Positions 17,249 through 23,827 of a stretch of DNA of 64,000 bases are shown piece by piece. The notes beneath the pieces are model-generated. The model saw only the letters and a list, made by a program, of their open reading frames with translations, was not told where the DNA came from and did not search any database. The position numbers and the translations under genes are program-made. Where the stretch lies: the NCBI GenBank assembly GCA_022841745.1, contig JALHQW010000011.1, positions 1 to 64,000 on the forward strand, written 5' to 3'. The stretch is from Saprospiraceae bacterium. GTDB lineage: Bacteria > Bacteroidota > Bacteroidia > Chitinophagales > Saprospiraceae. Position 1 is the stretch's first letter. Each line of letters opens with the position of its first letter.

Positions 17249-17899
17249 ATGACAGACTTCTCTACCCTCCAATCCACCCTTCACACCCTCGACCACCACT
17301 TCAAGCTGGAAGCTGGCAAATCCGTGAACCGGCTGCTGACGATGCGGAACTGGCTGTTCGGTTTTTACATCGTCGAGTTTCAGCAGAACGGGGCTGACCG
17401 GGCGGCGTATGGGGAACGGCTGATTAGCGAACTAACAAAGCGAATGAAAACCGCTGGGTTTTCATTTCGAAACTTGAAGCTGTACCGCCAGTTTTACCTT
17501 GCCTATCCGCAATTTGCAAACCCAATAGCGGACTATTTGCGGACATCTGCAATTGTGCAGCCACTGGCTGCACAATTGCAATTACCTGAAAATCAATTGC
17601 TTGAGATTTGGCAGACACCTTCCGCCAAATCTTTGGAGTCAATTGGGCAGACATCGTCCGCCCAATTCAGCCCTCCTGCGGAAAAAATCCTGAATAAGCT
17701 TTCTTTCTCCCATATCTCCCTTTTGCTCACCTGCGAAAACCCCCTCCAACGTGCCTTTTACGAAATCGAAAGCATCCGGGGCGGCTGGTCAAAACGGGAA
17801 CTCAAGCGCCAAATTGAGTCGCTGCTGTTCGAACGCACCGGGCTTTCCTCGGATAAGGAAGAACTCCTTCGCCGCACCCACCAAGCCACCACCCGATGA
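17249..17899 (+). CDS. DUF1016 N-terminal (YhcG-type) protein, truncated
   Basis: 216 residues matching the N-terminal DUF1016 region of YhcG-like proteins: a helical bundle with MRNWLFGFYIVEFQQNGADR, YGERLISELTKRM and FSFRNLKLYRQFY. This is followed by the variable QT-SAK region and by ISLLLTCENPLQRAFYEIE. Full-length family members continue for about 130 residues into a PDDEXK nuclease domain. Here the frame stops after LLRRTHQATTR, where a convergent unrelated gene begins. The start at 17249 matches the family; a longer in-frame start passes through the terminator hairpin. The variable region is built from three DNA palindromes. It is probably non-functional as a nuclease. Confidence 0.8.
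   Translation: MTDFSTLQSTLHTLDHHFKLEAGKSVNRLLTMRNWLFGFYIVEFQQNGADRAAYGERLISELTKRMKTAGFSFRNLKLYRQFYLAYPQFANPIADYLRTSAIVQPLAAQLQLPENQLLEIWQTPSAKSLESIGQTSSAQFSPPAEKILNKLSFSHISLLLTCENPLQRAFYEIESIRGGWSKRELKRQIESLLFERTGLSSDKEELLRRTHQATTR
17548..17667. repeat. Three consecutive hairpins within the DUF1016 coding region
   Basis: Hairpin 1 has perfect 15-base arms (17548-17562, 17566-17580). Hairpin 2 has 9-base arms (17604-17612, 17624-17632). Hairpin 3 has 8-base arms (17641-17648, 17660-17667). The 11-base loops of 2 and 3 are alike (AGACACCTTCC, AGACATCGTCC) while the stems differ completely. All are in frame and encode the I-QT-SAK-type peptide repeats of this protein. Confidence 0.8.
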
Positions 17900-18527
17900 C
17901 TGCCCTGAAAGCAGGTTGGAAAAATTTGTTGTTGGCTTCAATAAGGGGGTTCAGGGCAGCGATTTCCCAAAACTCATTGCCGAAGGCGAGGAACGTGAGC
18001 GCCGACCAAAACAGGAAGCCCCACGCAACCCAGCGGTCGGTTTTATTGCTTTTGGGAATGGCCAGTCCCATGAACAGGTTGCCAAGCGAAAACGCCAGGA
18101 TGAACAGCAGGAACAGCACGGTGCTCGCCTGCCCAAAGTTTTCCAATTGCAGCCTCAGGATTTGGCGGGCTGGCTCCTCGGTGGCTGCTAAATACTTCTC
18201 TTTCAAGGGATTGAGCCACGCCAGCACTGCGAACATCCGAGTCATTTCCGCTACACCGAACACGGAGAAAAACAGCGCCGATAACGCCGCCAAGCCCCGA
18301 TTGTGCCGGGCAGCCACCGTCGCCGCCCCGAACATGGAGACAATGACGAGCAGACAATGGCATATTATCATCCATTTATGGGCAATATAGGCTGGGTTGC
18401 GCCCTAACAGGAGGCGTTCCTCGAAGGTCTCCGCCTGAAACTCAATGAAATGCACCCCAAGTGTGCTAAATGCGGTGAGAAATGCGGCAATGGCTGTAAG
18501 TCGCAGGAAGGAAGTCGGACTCATCAT
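17802..18527 (-). CDS. Multi-pass membrane protein of unknown function, altered C-terminus
   Basis: About 241 residues starting at the Met-Met-Ser-Pro codons (18527). Five to six hydrophobic segments are visible, including LTAIAAFLTAFSTLGVHF, MIICHCLLVIVSMFGAATV, ALFFSVFGVAEM, TVLFLLFILAFSLGNLFMGL and WVAWGFLFWSALTFLAFG, reminiscent of DUF4386-like membrane proteins. The reading frame is continuous upstream with a LytTR fragment, but the start at 18527 fits a separate protein. The last 30 residues (from about GWWLGG) overlap the 3' end of the DUF1016 gene on the other strand and look unrelated to the rest, so a recombination joint probably replaced the original end. Confidence 0.6.
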   Translation of the reverse strand: MMSPTSFLRLTAIAAFLTAFSTLGVHFIEFQAETFEERLLLGRNPAYIAHKWMIICHCLLVIVSMFGAATVAARHNRGLAALSALFFSVFGVAEMTRMFAVLAWLNPLKEKYLAATEEPARQILRLQLENFGQASTVLFLLFILAFSLGNLFMGLAIPKSNKTDRWVAWGFLFWSALTFLAFGNEFWEIAALNPLIEANNKFFQPAFRAVIGWWLGGCGEGVLPYPRKARCVRTAATQFGA

Positions 18528-18539
18528 TTGTTTTTGGTT

Positions 18540-18740
18540 AAAATGATTTCCGCTCAGCGGTATGGTTGCAAGCGCCGCTATAAATAGCTGCCTGTACTGC
18601 TCGACCACAGGCAATTCTTTTCCTCCGACCTCCACCGAATGGGGCGTGAAAGCTGTGATTTTGTCCCGTCGAACGATGTACGAGCGGTGGATGCGGAGGA
18701 AGTCGCCTTCGGGCAAATCTGTCAATAAGTCACGCTGAGT
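18540..18740 (-). pseudogene. LytTR DNA-binding domain fragment
   Basis: About 65 codons encode the C-terminal half of a LytTR domain: LPEGDFLRIHRSYIVRRDKI, then VEVGGKELPV and YRQLF. The first half of the domain, the receiver domain and a start codon are missing. On the 5' side the sequence joins abruptly to the end of a TolB-like fragment. On the 3' side the frame runs without a stop into the membrane-protein gene at 18527. In related genomes LytTR regulators often sit beside such membrane proteins, so this is probably the remains of that regulator. Confidence 0.7.
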
Positions 18741-19226
18741 CACTCCAAAAGCAGCAGTTTCACCCCGCTCCCGTCCGGCTGCATTTCGTACAGGTTCCAA
18801 TTGCCTTCGGGGGTGCGTCTCGACTGGAAAAAAATCCGGCTCCCGTCTGCCGACCAGCGGGGCAGCTCATCATCGAAGCCGCCAGTGGATAGCTTGGTCA
18901 GGTTGCTGGCGTCGGCACCTACTTTAAAGATGGAGAATGCCTCGCCATCAGGGGCATGGTACACCAGCGATTTTCCGTCGGGCGACCAGTTGACGTACTC
19001 GCCTTTTTCAGCTAAGCGAAGCTTCTGCCCGGAAGCAAGGTCGAGCAGCCAAATGCCCTTTTCAGCTTGAACCCGTGACAACTGCGTATAGGCGGTTTTT
19101 TTGCCGTCAGGCGTGATGGCGGGAGCATATTCCGGGCCTTCGTTTTGTGTCAGCACCTTTTTTTCAAAGGTTTCGAGCGATACTTGGATGATATTGGTCT
19201 GGGGGAATTCACCCTCCGAAGTCCAA
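18740..19226 (-). pseudogene. TolB/WD40-like propeller fragment
   Basis: An open frame of about 160 codons with no initiation region begins right after a TGA, close to the mobile element at 19240. Four propeller blades are visible through their repeats: PEYAPAITPDGKKTAYTQLS, GEYVNWSPDGKSLVYHA, PRWSADGSRIFFQSRR and LYEMQPDGSGVK. This is the TolB-like WD40 beta-propeller pattern of exported proteins. Signal peptide and first blades are absent, and the 3' end abuts the LytTR fragment. An internal fragment of a once larger secreted propeller protein is the best reading. Confidence 0.7.
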
Positions 19227-19235
19227 TTTCATATG

Positions 19236-19531
19236 TTGGTAAAGAAGATAGATGGATGTTGAGCATTTTGCCCATCCGCTCGTTAAAACGAGCGGTTACA
19301 AGATGATAGATGTTGAGCATTTTTTATTCTATGGTAACTACTTAGGAGGGTGTGGGGGGAGAGAGAAAAAATTTCATTTTTTCTCTCTCCCCCCATATTT
19401 TGGGGTGTTTTTGGGAAAAATTTTCAATTTTTCCCAAAAACACCCCCTGCTAAATAGTTACATTCTATGGGTAATGGGCAGACTTTGAAAGTTTAGTAAA
19501 CGTAGCTTCGGAAGTTATTCTTTGAACGGTA
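19236..19531. mobile_element. Half copy of a REP-like palindromic element, interrupted by a second element
   Basis: From AAAGAAGATAGATG (19240) to TTCTTTGAACG the sequence matches the reverse complement of the left half of the element at 41087-41461. The shared landmarks are GATAGATGTT, the hairpin CCGCTCGTTAAAACGAGCGG, GGTTACAA, GGGTAATGG, GACTTTGAAAGTTTAGTAAAC and TAGCTTCGGAAGTTATTC. The hairpin stem differs from the other copy by a compensated base pair. No ORF is present. It sits where the TolB-like gene is broken. Confidence 0.75.
19335..19461. mobile_element. 127-bp palindromic MITE with 9-bp target duplication
   Basis: Terminal inverted repeats TAACTACTTAGGAGGG and its partner CCCTGCTAAATAGTTA enclose two strong adjacent hairpins (GGGGGGAGAGAGAAAAAA and its complement; GGGGTGTTTTTGGGAAAAA and its complement). 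ATTCTATGG occurs directly on both sides (19326-19334, 19462-19470). The related element at 41 kb has the uninterrupted site TATTCTGTGGGTAATGG, which shows that this unit was inserted. Confidence 0.8.
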
Positions 19532-20932
19532 CTAAGGTTTGTTTTTGAAACTATCTTCCGCTTTTTTCAAATTCTCCTTAAACAGTTCAAGGTTCCCGTC
19601 ATTGTTTGCCCTTGCAAGTTCTACCGCCTTGCGGTAGTTTTCTACCGCCTTGCCCGTTTTGCCATTGGCGAGCAGCGCCTCGGCGTAGCTGTCGTGGCAA
19701 TTGGCGGATTTGGGGTGAATCATCGTGTTGCAGTAAAAAATGGCTTCGGCGGTTTTGGGTTTTTGGTGCTGCATCAGGTACTCGTAGCCCATGCCGTTGA
19801 TTCCCTGCTCGTCCAGCAGTTCTGCCTCGCAGGTTTTTTTCAATGCTGCCAACAATTCCGCCTCTGAACCTTCCTTTACCTTGTCCAATTGGGCGTAAAC
19901 ATCAAGCAGCAGGGGCTTGAATTTTTCCCTTCTTTTTTGGCGGTAATCTTTGGCAGCTTTGACTGCCAGTTCTGTTGCTTTGTCCAATGCTTCGTCGGCG
20001 GTCGTCTGCACTTCCGGTACGACACCGACCCCTTCCCAGTTGGTTTTCGTGATGGGGTTGATGGCTTTGCCCGTCGGGATGAACACCCCCAGTTTGTCAT
20101 TGATGGGCATCATGCCGCCTGGATTGGCGCCGCCACCAGTGGTCTCGCCCACGAGGGTCGCCCGTTTTTGGGTCTGCATATTGTAGCTGAACTCCTCTGC
20201 GCCGGAGAAGGTATTGTTGCTCGTCAGCACGAACAGCGGCACGTCGGGCATTTTCTCGCCGCCCAGTTTTTCCAAGGTCCAGAACTCCTCCGTGCGGTCG
20301 CCCTCCCGATAGTAGAGGCTGTTGAGGTGGACTTTTTTATCGAAAAAATAGCTGCACAGGTACTGCACCATTTCGGGGCTGCCACCGCCGTTTTTCCGAA
20401 GGTCAATGATGATGGCGTCGGAACTGCCGAGCAATGCCATGTAGTGGTCGGCGACGGGCGCTCCGGCTTGTGGTTGAGCGAAGCCTCGGAGGTCGAGGTA
20501 GCCGATGTTGCCCGGCAGCCGCTCGGCAGCCATAAAGCCCACCATGTTGATTCTTTCCCACTCCATGTCCTCCAGCATACCGTCCACCTGTTGCTCGATG
20601 GTGGCTGTTTGAGCCACCCTTGGCGGGGCTTGGCGAACCCGCATGTGCTTGTCTTTTGTGATGGATTGTGCTTCCTCGGTCAGCGCTTCTGCGAAGGAAT
20701 TCAGGTCGGTGTTCTTGTCAAAAACGCCTGCTTCGAGTTGTTTTTTCAAGTGCACGTTAGTGGCTTTTGCCATGTCGGGGAAGACGTAGCGTTCTTCGAG
20801 CATTTGCCCCAAACGTTCGATGGTCGCTTTTTTGAAATCAGCTGTGAGGGCTGCGTCTTGGGCTGACAATGCCTGTGCCGAAATCAACAAAAACAGGCAG
20901 AGCCAGTACGGGTGATAAATGATTTTTTTCAT
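19532..20932 (-). CDS. S41 family peptidase (tail-specific/IRBP-like) with TPR-like tail
   Basis: A 466-residue exported serine protease-like protein. The start at 20932 gives MKKIIYHPYWLCLFLLISAQ with cleavage near LSAQ; the frame continues upstream into a palindromic element and was not used. An N-terminal helical domain (ATIERLGQMLEERYVF, KDKHMRVR) is followed by the S41 core: GNIGYLDLRGF, IIIDLRKNGGG, LFVLTSNNTFSGAEEF with the nucleophile Ser (about 242), and VGETTGGGANPG. No PDZ domain is seen, which fits the IRBP-like subgroup. The last 100 residues resemble TPR (AEALLANGKTGKAVENYRKA). It probably cleaves peptides in the periplasm. Confidence 0.88.
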   Translation of the reverse strand: MKKIIYHPYWLCLFLLISAQALSAQDAALTADFKKATIERLGQMLEERYVFPDMAKATNVHLKKQLEAGVFDKNTDLNSFAEALTEEAQSITKDKHMRVRQAPPRVAQTATIEQQVDGMLEDMEWERINMVGFMAAERLPGNIGYLDLRGFAQPQAGAPVADHYMALLGSSDAIIIDLRKNGGGSPEMVQYLCSYFFDKKVHLNSLYYREGDRTEEFWTLEKLGGEKMPDVPLFVLTSNNTFSGAEEFSYNMQTQKRATLVGETTGGGANPGGMMPINDKLGVFIPTGKAINPITKTNWEGVGVVPEVQTTADEALDKATELAVKAAKDYRQKRREKFKPLLLDVYAQLDKVKEGSEAELLAALKKTCEAELLDEQGINGMGYEYLMQHQKPKTAEAIFYCNTMIHPKSANCHDSYAEALLANGKTGKAVENYRKAVELARANNDGNLELFKENLKKAEDSFKNKP

Positions 20933-20978
20933 AAAAAGTATAGTTTGAAATTTTCGAAAGGAATTTAGGGGTAATTTC

Positions 20979-21181
20979 AAGCTTAATGTCGTCAACTTAA
21001 GCATTTTTTGTCATTGCCGAAGGCAATCCCGAGAAATCGGGACAAGCGCTGCAACGTCAAGTGTGCTGTCCATAAGTGACTTCCCGTATGACGTCGCAGC
21101 GCTTGTCCCGATTTCTCGGGATTGCCTTCAGCAATGACAAAGGGACGTGAACCGTTAAGTTGACGACATTAAACTTCAAGC
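20979..21181. repeat. Large nested palindromic element in front of the S41 peptidase gene
   Basis: Outer arms (AAGCTTAATGTCGTCAACTTAA near 20979 and its complement near 21154) surround inner arms of about 53 bases (21007-21059 and 21089-21141) that are almost perfectly complementary. Each inner arm carries further hairpins, TTGCCGAAGGCAA and CCCGAGAAATCGGG. The left edge lies about 47 bases from the start codon at 20932. It has no ORF and no recognisable transposase ends. Confidence 0.85.
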
Positions 21182-21207
21182 TACCCGCAAATTAAGCATT
21201 ATGAGGT

Positions 21208-22248
21208 TCATTTCCTGCTGATACTCAAAAGCTTGTCAACGATATGACGGATACAGCTTTCGGGAAAGGGGGAAACACAACTCACGTTGATTTCACAGAG
21301 GATATATTTCTGTTCGTTATCACGCATATTGACATTTTTTATGAAGAAATCTGCGTCCCAAAGGAGGGGCATTTTTTCATCGGGAATCGAGTGAATTTTT
21401 TGTAGCTCAGGCACCCATTTTGTTTCCATCATAGTACGCAAATCCTGAAATAATCCACAGTGCTCGCTGAAGTAAAACCGCCTGCTTGTGGGCCTTACTC
21501 CCGATTCCGGTTCCTCAGGATGTGGGCAAAGCGCATTGGATTCCTGATAACCAAAACCAGAAACCTTAGTTCCAGTCAAATAGCATCGAACCATGCCATT
21601 GGAAATCTCAGGTATCCATTCCTGATCGAGCAGCACGCCCTCATTGTCGAAGTACTTCCTGAATTCCTGATGGAAATCATCCGGTGACAAGATTCTTGCT
21701 TCGTTTGCGGCAGTCGCTTGTACCACCCTTATGCTTCTTTCGTCGGTATTGGCGAGGCTGACTTTGAAGATGCCGTTCCCGCCGTTACCTCTGTATTGCT
21801 TGAGAATTCGAATCTTTGAATTGCCGAGGGAAATCAGGAAGCGGTTTTTAAAATCATCATAGTCCGAATATTGCTCGATATCAGCACTCCAATCCATGTG
21901 CCGGGTCGTATAAAGCACCTTCTTCGTGCCTATTTTTAGGATAACCTCAGGGTGGGTAGAAACAAAGACACCTTGGTCCACCAATTTTAGCAACAGCTCA
22001 TCCAAATGCCTTCTGTCATTGCCCTGCTCAATTGGGTTCACCCAAACCAATATTACCTCGAATCGTGAAAGTTCTTCCTCCAACCGTGCTGCCCCCTCGT
22101 CGTGGTACAGAATAGATTCGACAGCAAATCCTGCCGCTGTAAGCGTATCAGCAAGGAGTTTGTATTTTTCTTCCGTCAGCGCGTTTTTCGTAGAATTGAC
22201 GTCGCCGTAAATCATCAGACCAACTGCTTTATTGTTCATCTGTTCCAT
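21208..22248 (-). CDS. ATP-grasp-like protein (Cj0069-like)
   Basis: About 346 residues. The fold order suggests an ATP-grasp enzyme: an N-terminal Rossmann-like part (KAVGLMIYGDVN, FEVILVWVNPIEQG), a middle part with KIRILKQYRGNGGNGIFKV like the ATP-binding Lys/Gly loop, and a C-terminal part with LWDADFFIKN and YILCEINVSCVSPFPE, matching the usual metal-binding Glu/Asn pair. I recall similar proteins annotated as Cj0069 family; the substrate is unknown. The Met at 22248 was preferred; alternatives are 22263 and 22239. It follows a truncated ankyrin gene by about 20 bases, and its 3' end lies next to the palindromic element at 21.1 kb. Confidence 0.65.
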   Translation of the reverse strand: MEQMNNKAVGLMIYGDVNSTKNALTEEKYKLLADTLTAAGFAVESILYHDEGAARLEEELSRFEVILVWVNPIEQGNDRRHLDELLLKLVDQGVFVSTHPEVILKIGTKKVLYTTRHMDWSADIEQYSDYDDFKNRFLISLGNSKIRILKQYRGNGGNGIFKVSLANTDERSIRVVQATAANEARILSPDDFHQEFRKYFDNEGVLLDQEWIPEISNGMVRCYLTGTKVSGFGYQESNALCPHPEEPESGVRPTSRRFYFSEHCGLFQDLRTMMETKWVPELQKIHSIPDEKMPLLWDADFFIKNVNMRDNEQKYILCEINVSCVSPFPESCIRHIVDKLLSISRK

Positions 22249-22268
22249 TTTTGAAATTAGCATTTTGG

Positions 22269-22610
22269 TTACTCATCCAGCCCCTCGGTAATGTCCCGCC
22301 TGCCCATGTGCGACGCTGCGCCAATCGCCGTTTCGTAGTCGCCGAAGCCCCAGTCCCAGGCGGCGTTGGCGAGTTCCGGCCTTTTCCCGACGAGGTCTTT
22401 TACCTTGTCCAAGTCACTGTGCGCCGCCGATACGACGCAGTAGGAGTATTCATCCTTCATGGCAGGGTAACGGCTATACAATGGCTCTGCAAAATGCCCA
22501 TTACCACTGGGATTTTCAACCTTTGATATCAAGCTGATTGTATTAAAACCAATTAATCCCAAACTGCTGTTGCGCAGGAAATTCCTTCTGTGGTTCGTTA
22601 AGTCGGTCAT
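22269..22610 (-). pseudogene. Tat-exported ankyrin-repeat protein, C-terminally truncated
   Basis: 113 codons. Twin-arginine signal RRNFLRNSSLGLIGF is followed by YCVVSAAHSDLDKVKDLVGK and DYETAIGAASHMGRRDI, which are the first ankyrin units of a protein family common in Bacteroidota. Full-length members continue for several repeats. Here the frame ends after ITEGLDE, where the ankyrin consensus expects an Ala-Glu-Leu-Leu-type helix. The next gene begins immediately, so the rest of the gene seems deleted rather than frameshifted. The remaining product would be an exported stub. Confidence 0.7.
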
Positions 22611-22751
22611 CGATAATTTTTTGTAAAGGCTTGGAAATACTTGAAATCAGAGACAAGCCCTGAGAGTAAAAGTGACAAGAAAACGTGGGCTGGCGCTTGT
22701 CTATTCTTGCTAAAAATACGGTGAACAAGAATTCTGGCAGGCGAGTGCATG

Positions 22752-23216
22752 TTACTGCATCCGCAACGCCGGTTTCAGCGCTCCCCTATGACAGGTGATG
22801 CAGTTCACGGTCGGGCGTTCACTTTTCAAGCCTGGAATTTTCCGCAACTCGGCATTAATCAACTCGCCCATATTGACCATCTGACGGGCGATTTCCTTCT
22901 GCGGCTTTTCGTCGGAAGCCCAATTGCCCGTGTTGTGGCAATGCGAACAGTCCACGCCGAGCGCCTGCGCCCATTTGTCCATGGCAAAAACAAGGTTCTC
23001 GGCAGGAAAGCCGCCCAGTACTTTCAGGTTTTGAAAAACGCTGTCCACCGATACTTGCTCCCTGCCTTTTATCAGGAGGTTGATGGCTGCAACGTGCTTC
23101 CCCCTCGATTCGGCGTAAGGGTCGGAAACAACGGCGGCGGATTTGGTAGGAACTTTACAGTTGGCCAGCCAAAAAATGATGCCCAGAAGGGTTAGGGACG
23201 TAAAGAAGATTTTCAT
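22752..23216 (-). CDS. Lipoprotein c-type cytochrome, reaction-centre cytochrome subunit-like
   Basis: 154 residues with a lipobox (FWLANC, Cys20), so it is anchored in a membrane facing the periplasm. Two haem-binding CxxCH motifs are present, VDCSHCHN and NCITCHRG. The segment NLKVLGGFPAENLVFAMDKW and the phrase MVNMGELINAEL resemble the photosynthetic reaction-centre cytochrome c subunit family (CytoC_RC, PF02276). In Bacteroidota and Acidobacteria this family occurs in non-phototrophs. The role is electron transfer; the partner is unknown. Nothing else in the window points to photosynthesis. Confidence 0.85.
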   Translation of the reverse strand: MKIFFTSLTLLGIIFWLANCKVPTKSAAVVSDPYAESRGKHVAAINLLIKGREQVSVDSVFQNLKVLGGFPAENLVFAMDKWAQALGVDCSHCHNTGNWASDEKPQKEIARQMVNMGELINAELRKIPGLKSERPTVNCITCHRGALKPALRMQ

Positions 23217-23451
23217 AAACGGGTGATTTTATTGGCTAATCTACGAGGAGTTGCCTGTTGTTTTGACCAAAAGAAAAAATGGCGGAGCGGAGGAAAGGCA
23301 CTGTAGTCAGCTATCGGGTGGTCAATATTTTGTTTTTAAAAATTTTATCGAACAACCAAAACCCGTCCCATCCTGATTTTTCCAGAAAGGAATTCCGTTG
23401 TTTTCAAAAGATAAATGCCTGTTGGCAAATAGCTTACGTCCAATTTGGTCT

Positions 23452-23628
23452 TATTTCAAAGAAATAGAAAAAGCCCGCCAATTGCTCCGCTCCGGCCCTT
23501 GCTCCGTCACCGAGGTGGCCTTTGAACTCGGCTACGCTGACTTGTTCAGTTTCAGTAAGGATTTCAAAAAAATGGGTGGGTTTTGCGCCGAGCCGATGGG
23601 TAAAAATCCAAGCATCGGGCTGCTGTAA
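23452..23628 (+). pseudogene. AraC-type HTH remnant
   Basis: A short frame contains EIEKARQLLRSGPCSVTEVA and FELGYADLFSFSKDFKKM, the second helix-turn-helix of an AraC/XylS DNA-binding domain. Everything before it lacks homology to the family, and the end (GKNPSIGLL) departs from the usual G-SP-E-R motif. It is therefore a fragment of about 40 recognisable residues. The 230 bases before it and the 200 bases after it contain no other recognisable coding. Confidence 0.7.
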
Positions 23629-23827
23629 GCGACATTCTTTCATTTGAATCACGGATGTTTCATTGTCTCCAACGGCCCCTGTCACATCACCTGCTCGATG
23701 CGCCAAGCCACATCACTTCGCCAGCCCAAAACCCGTCTTGGGAAAGGGCACGTATGCTTTGCGCTGCCCATCCCGCTTGGCAAAACGCCACGGCTTGGAA
23801 CAGATGAAAAAACGCACCCAGTTTGCC

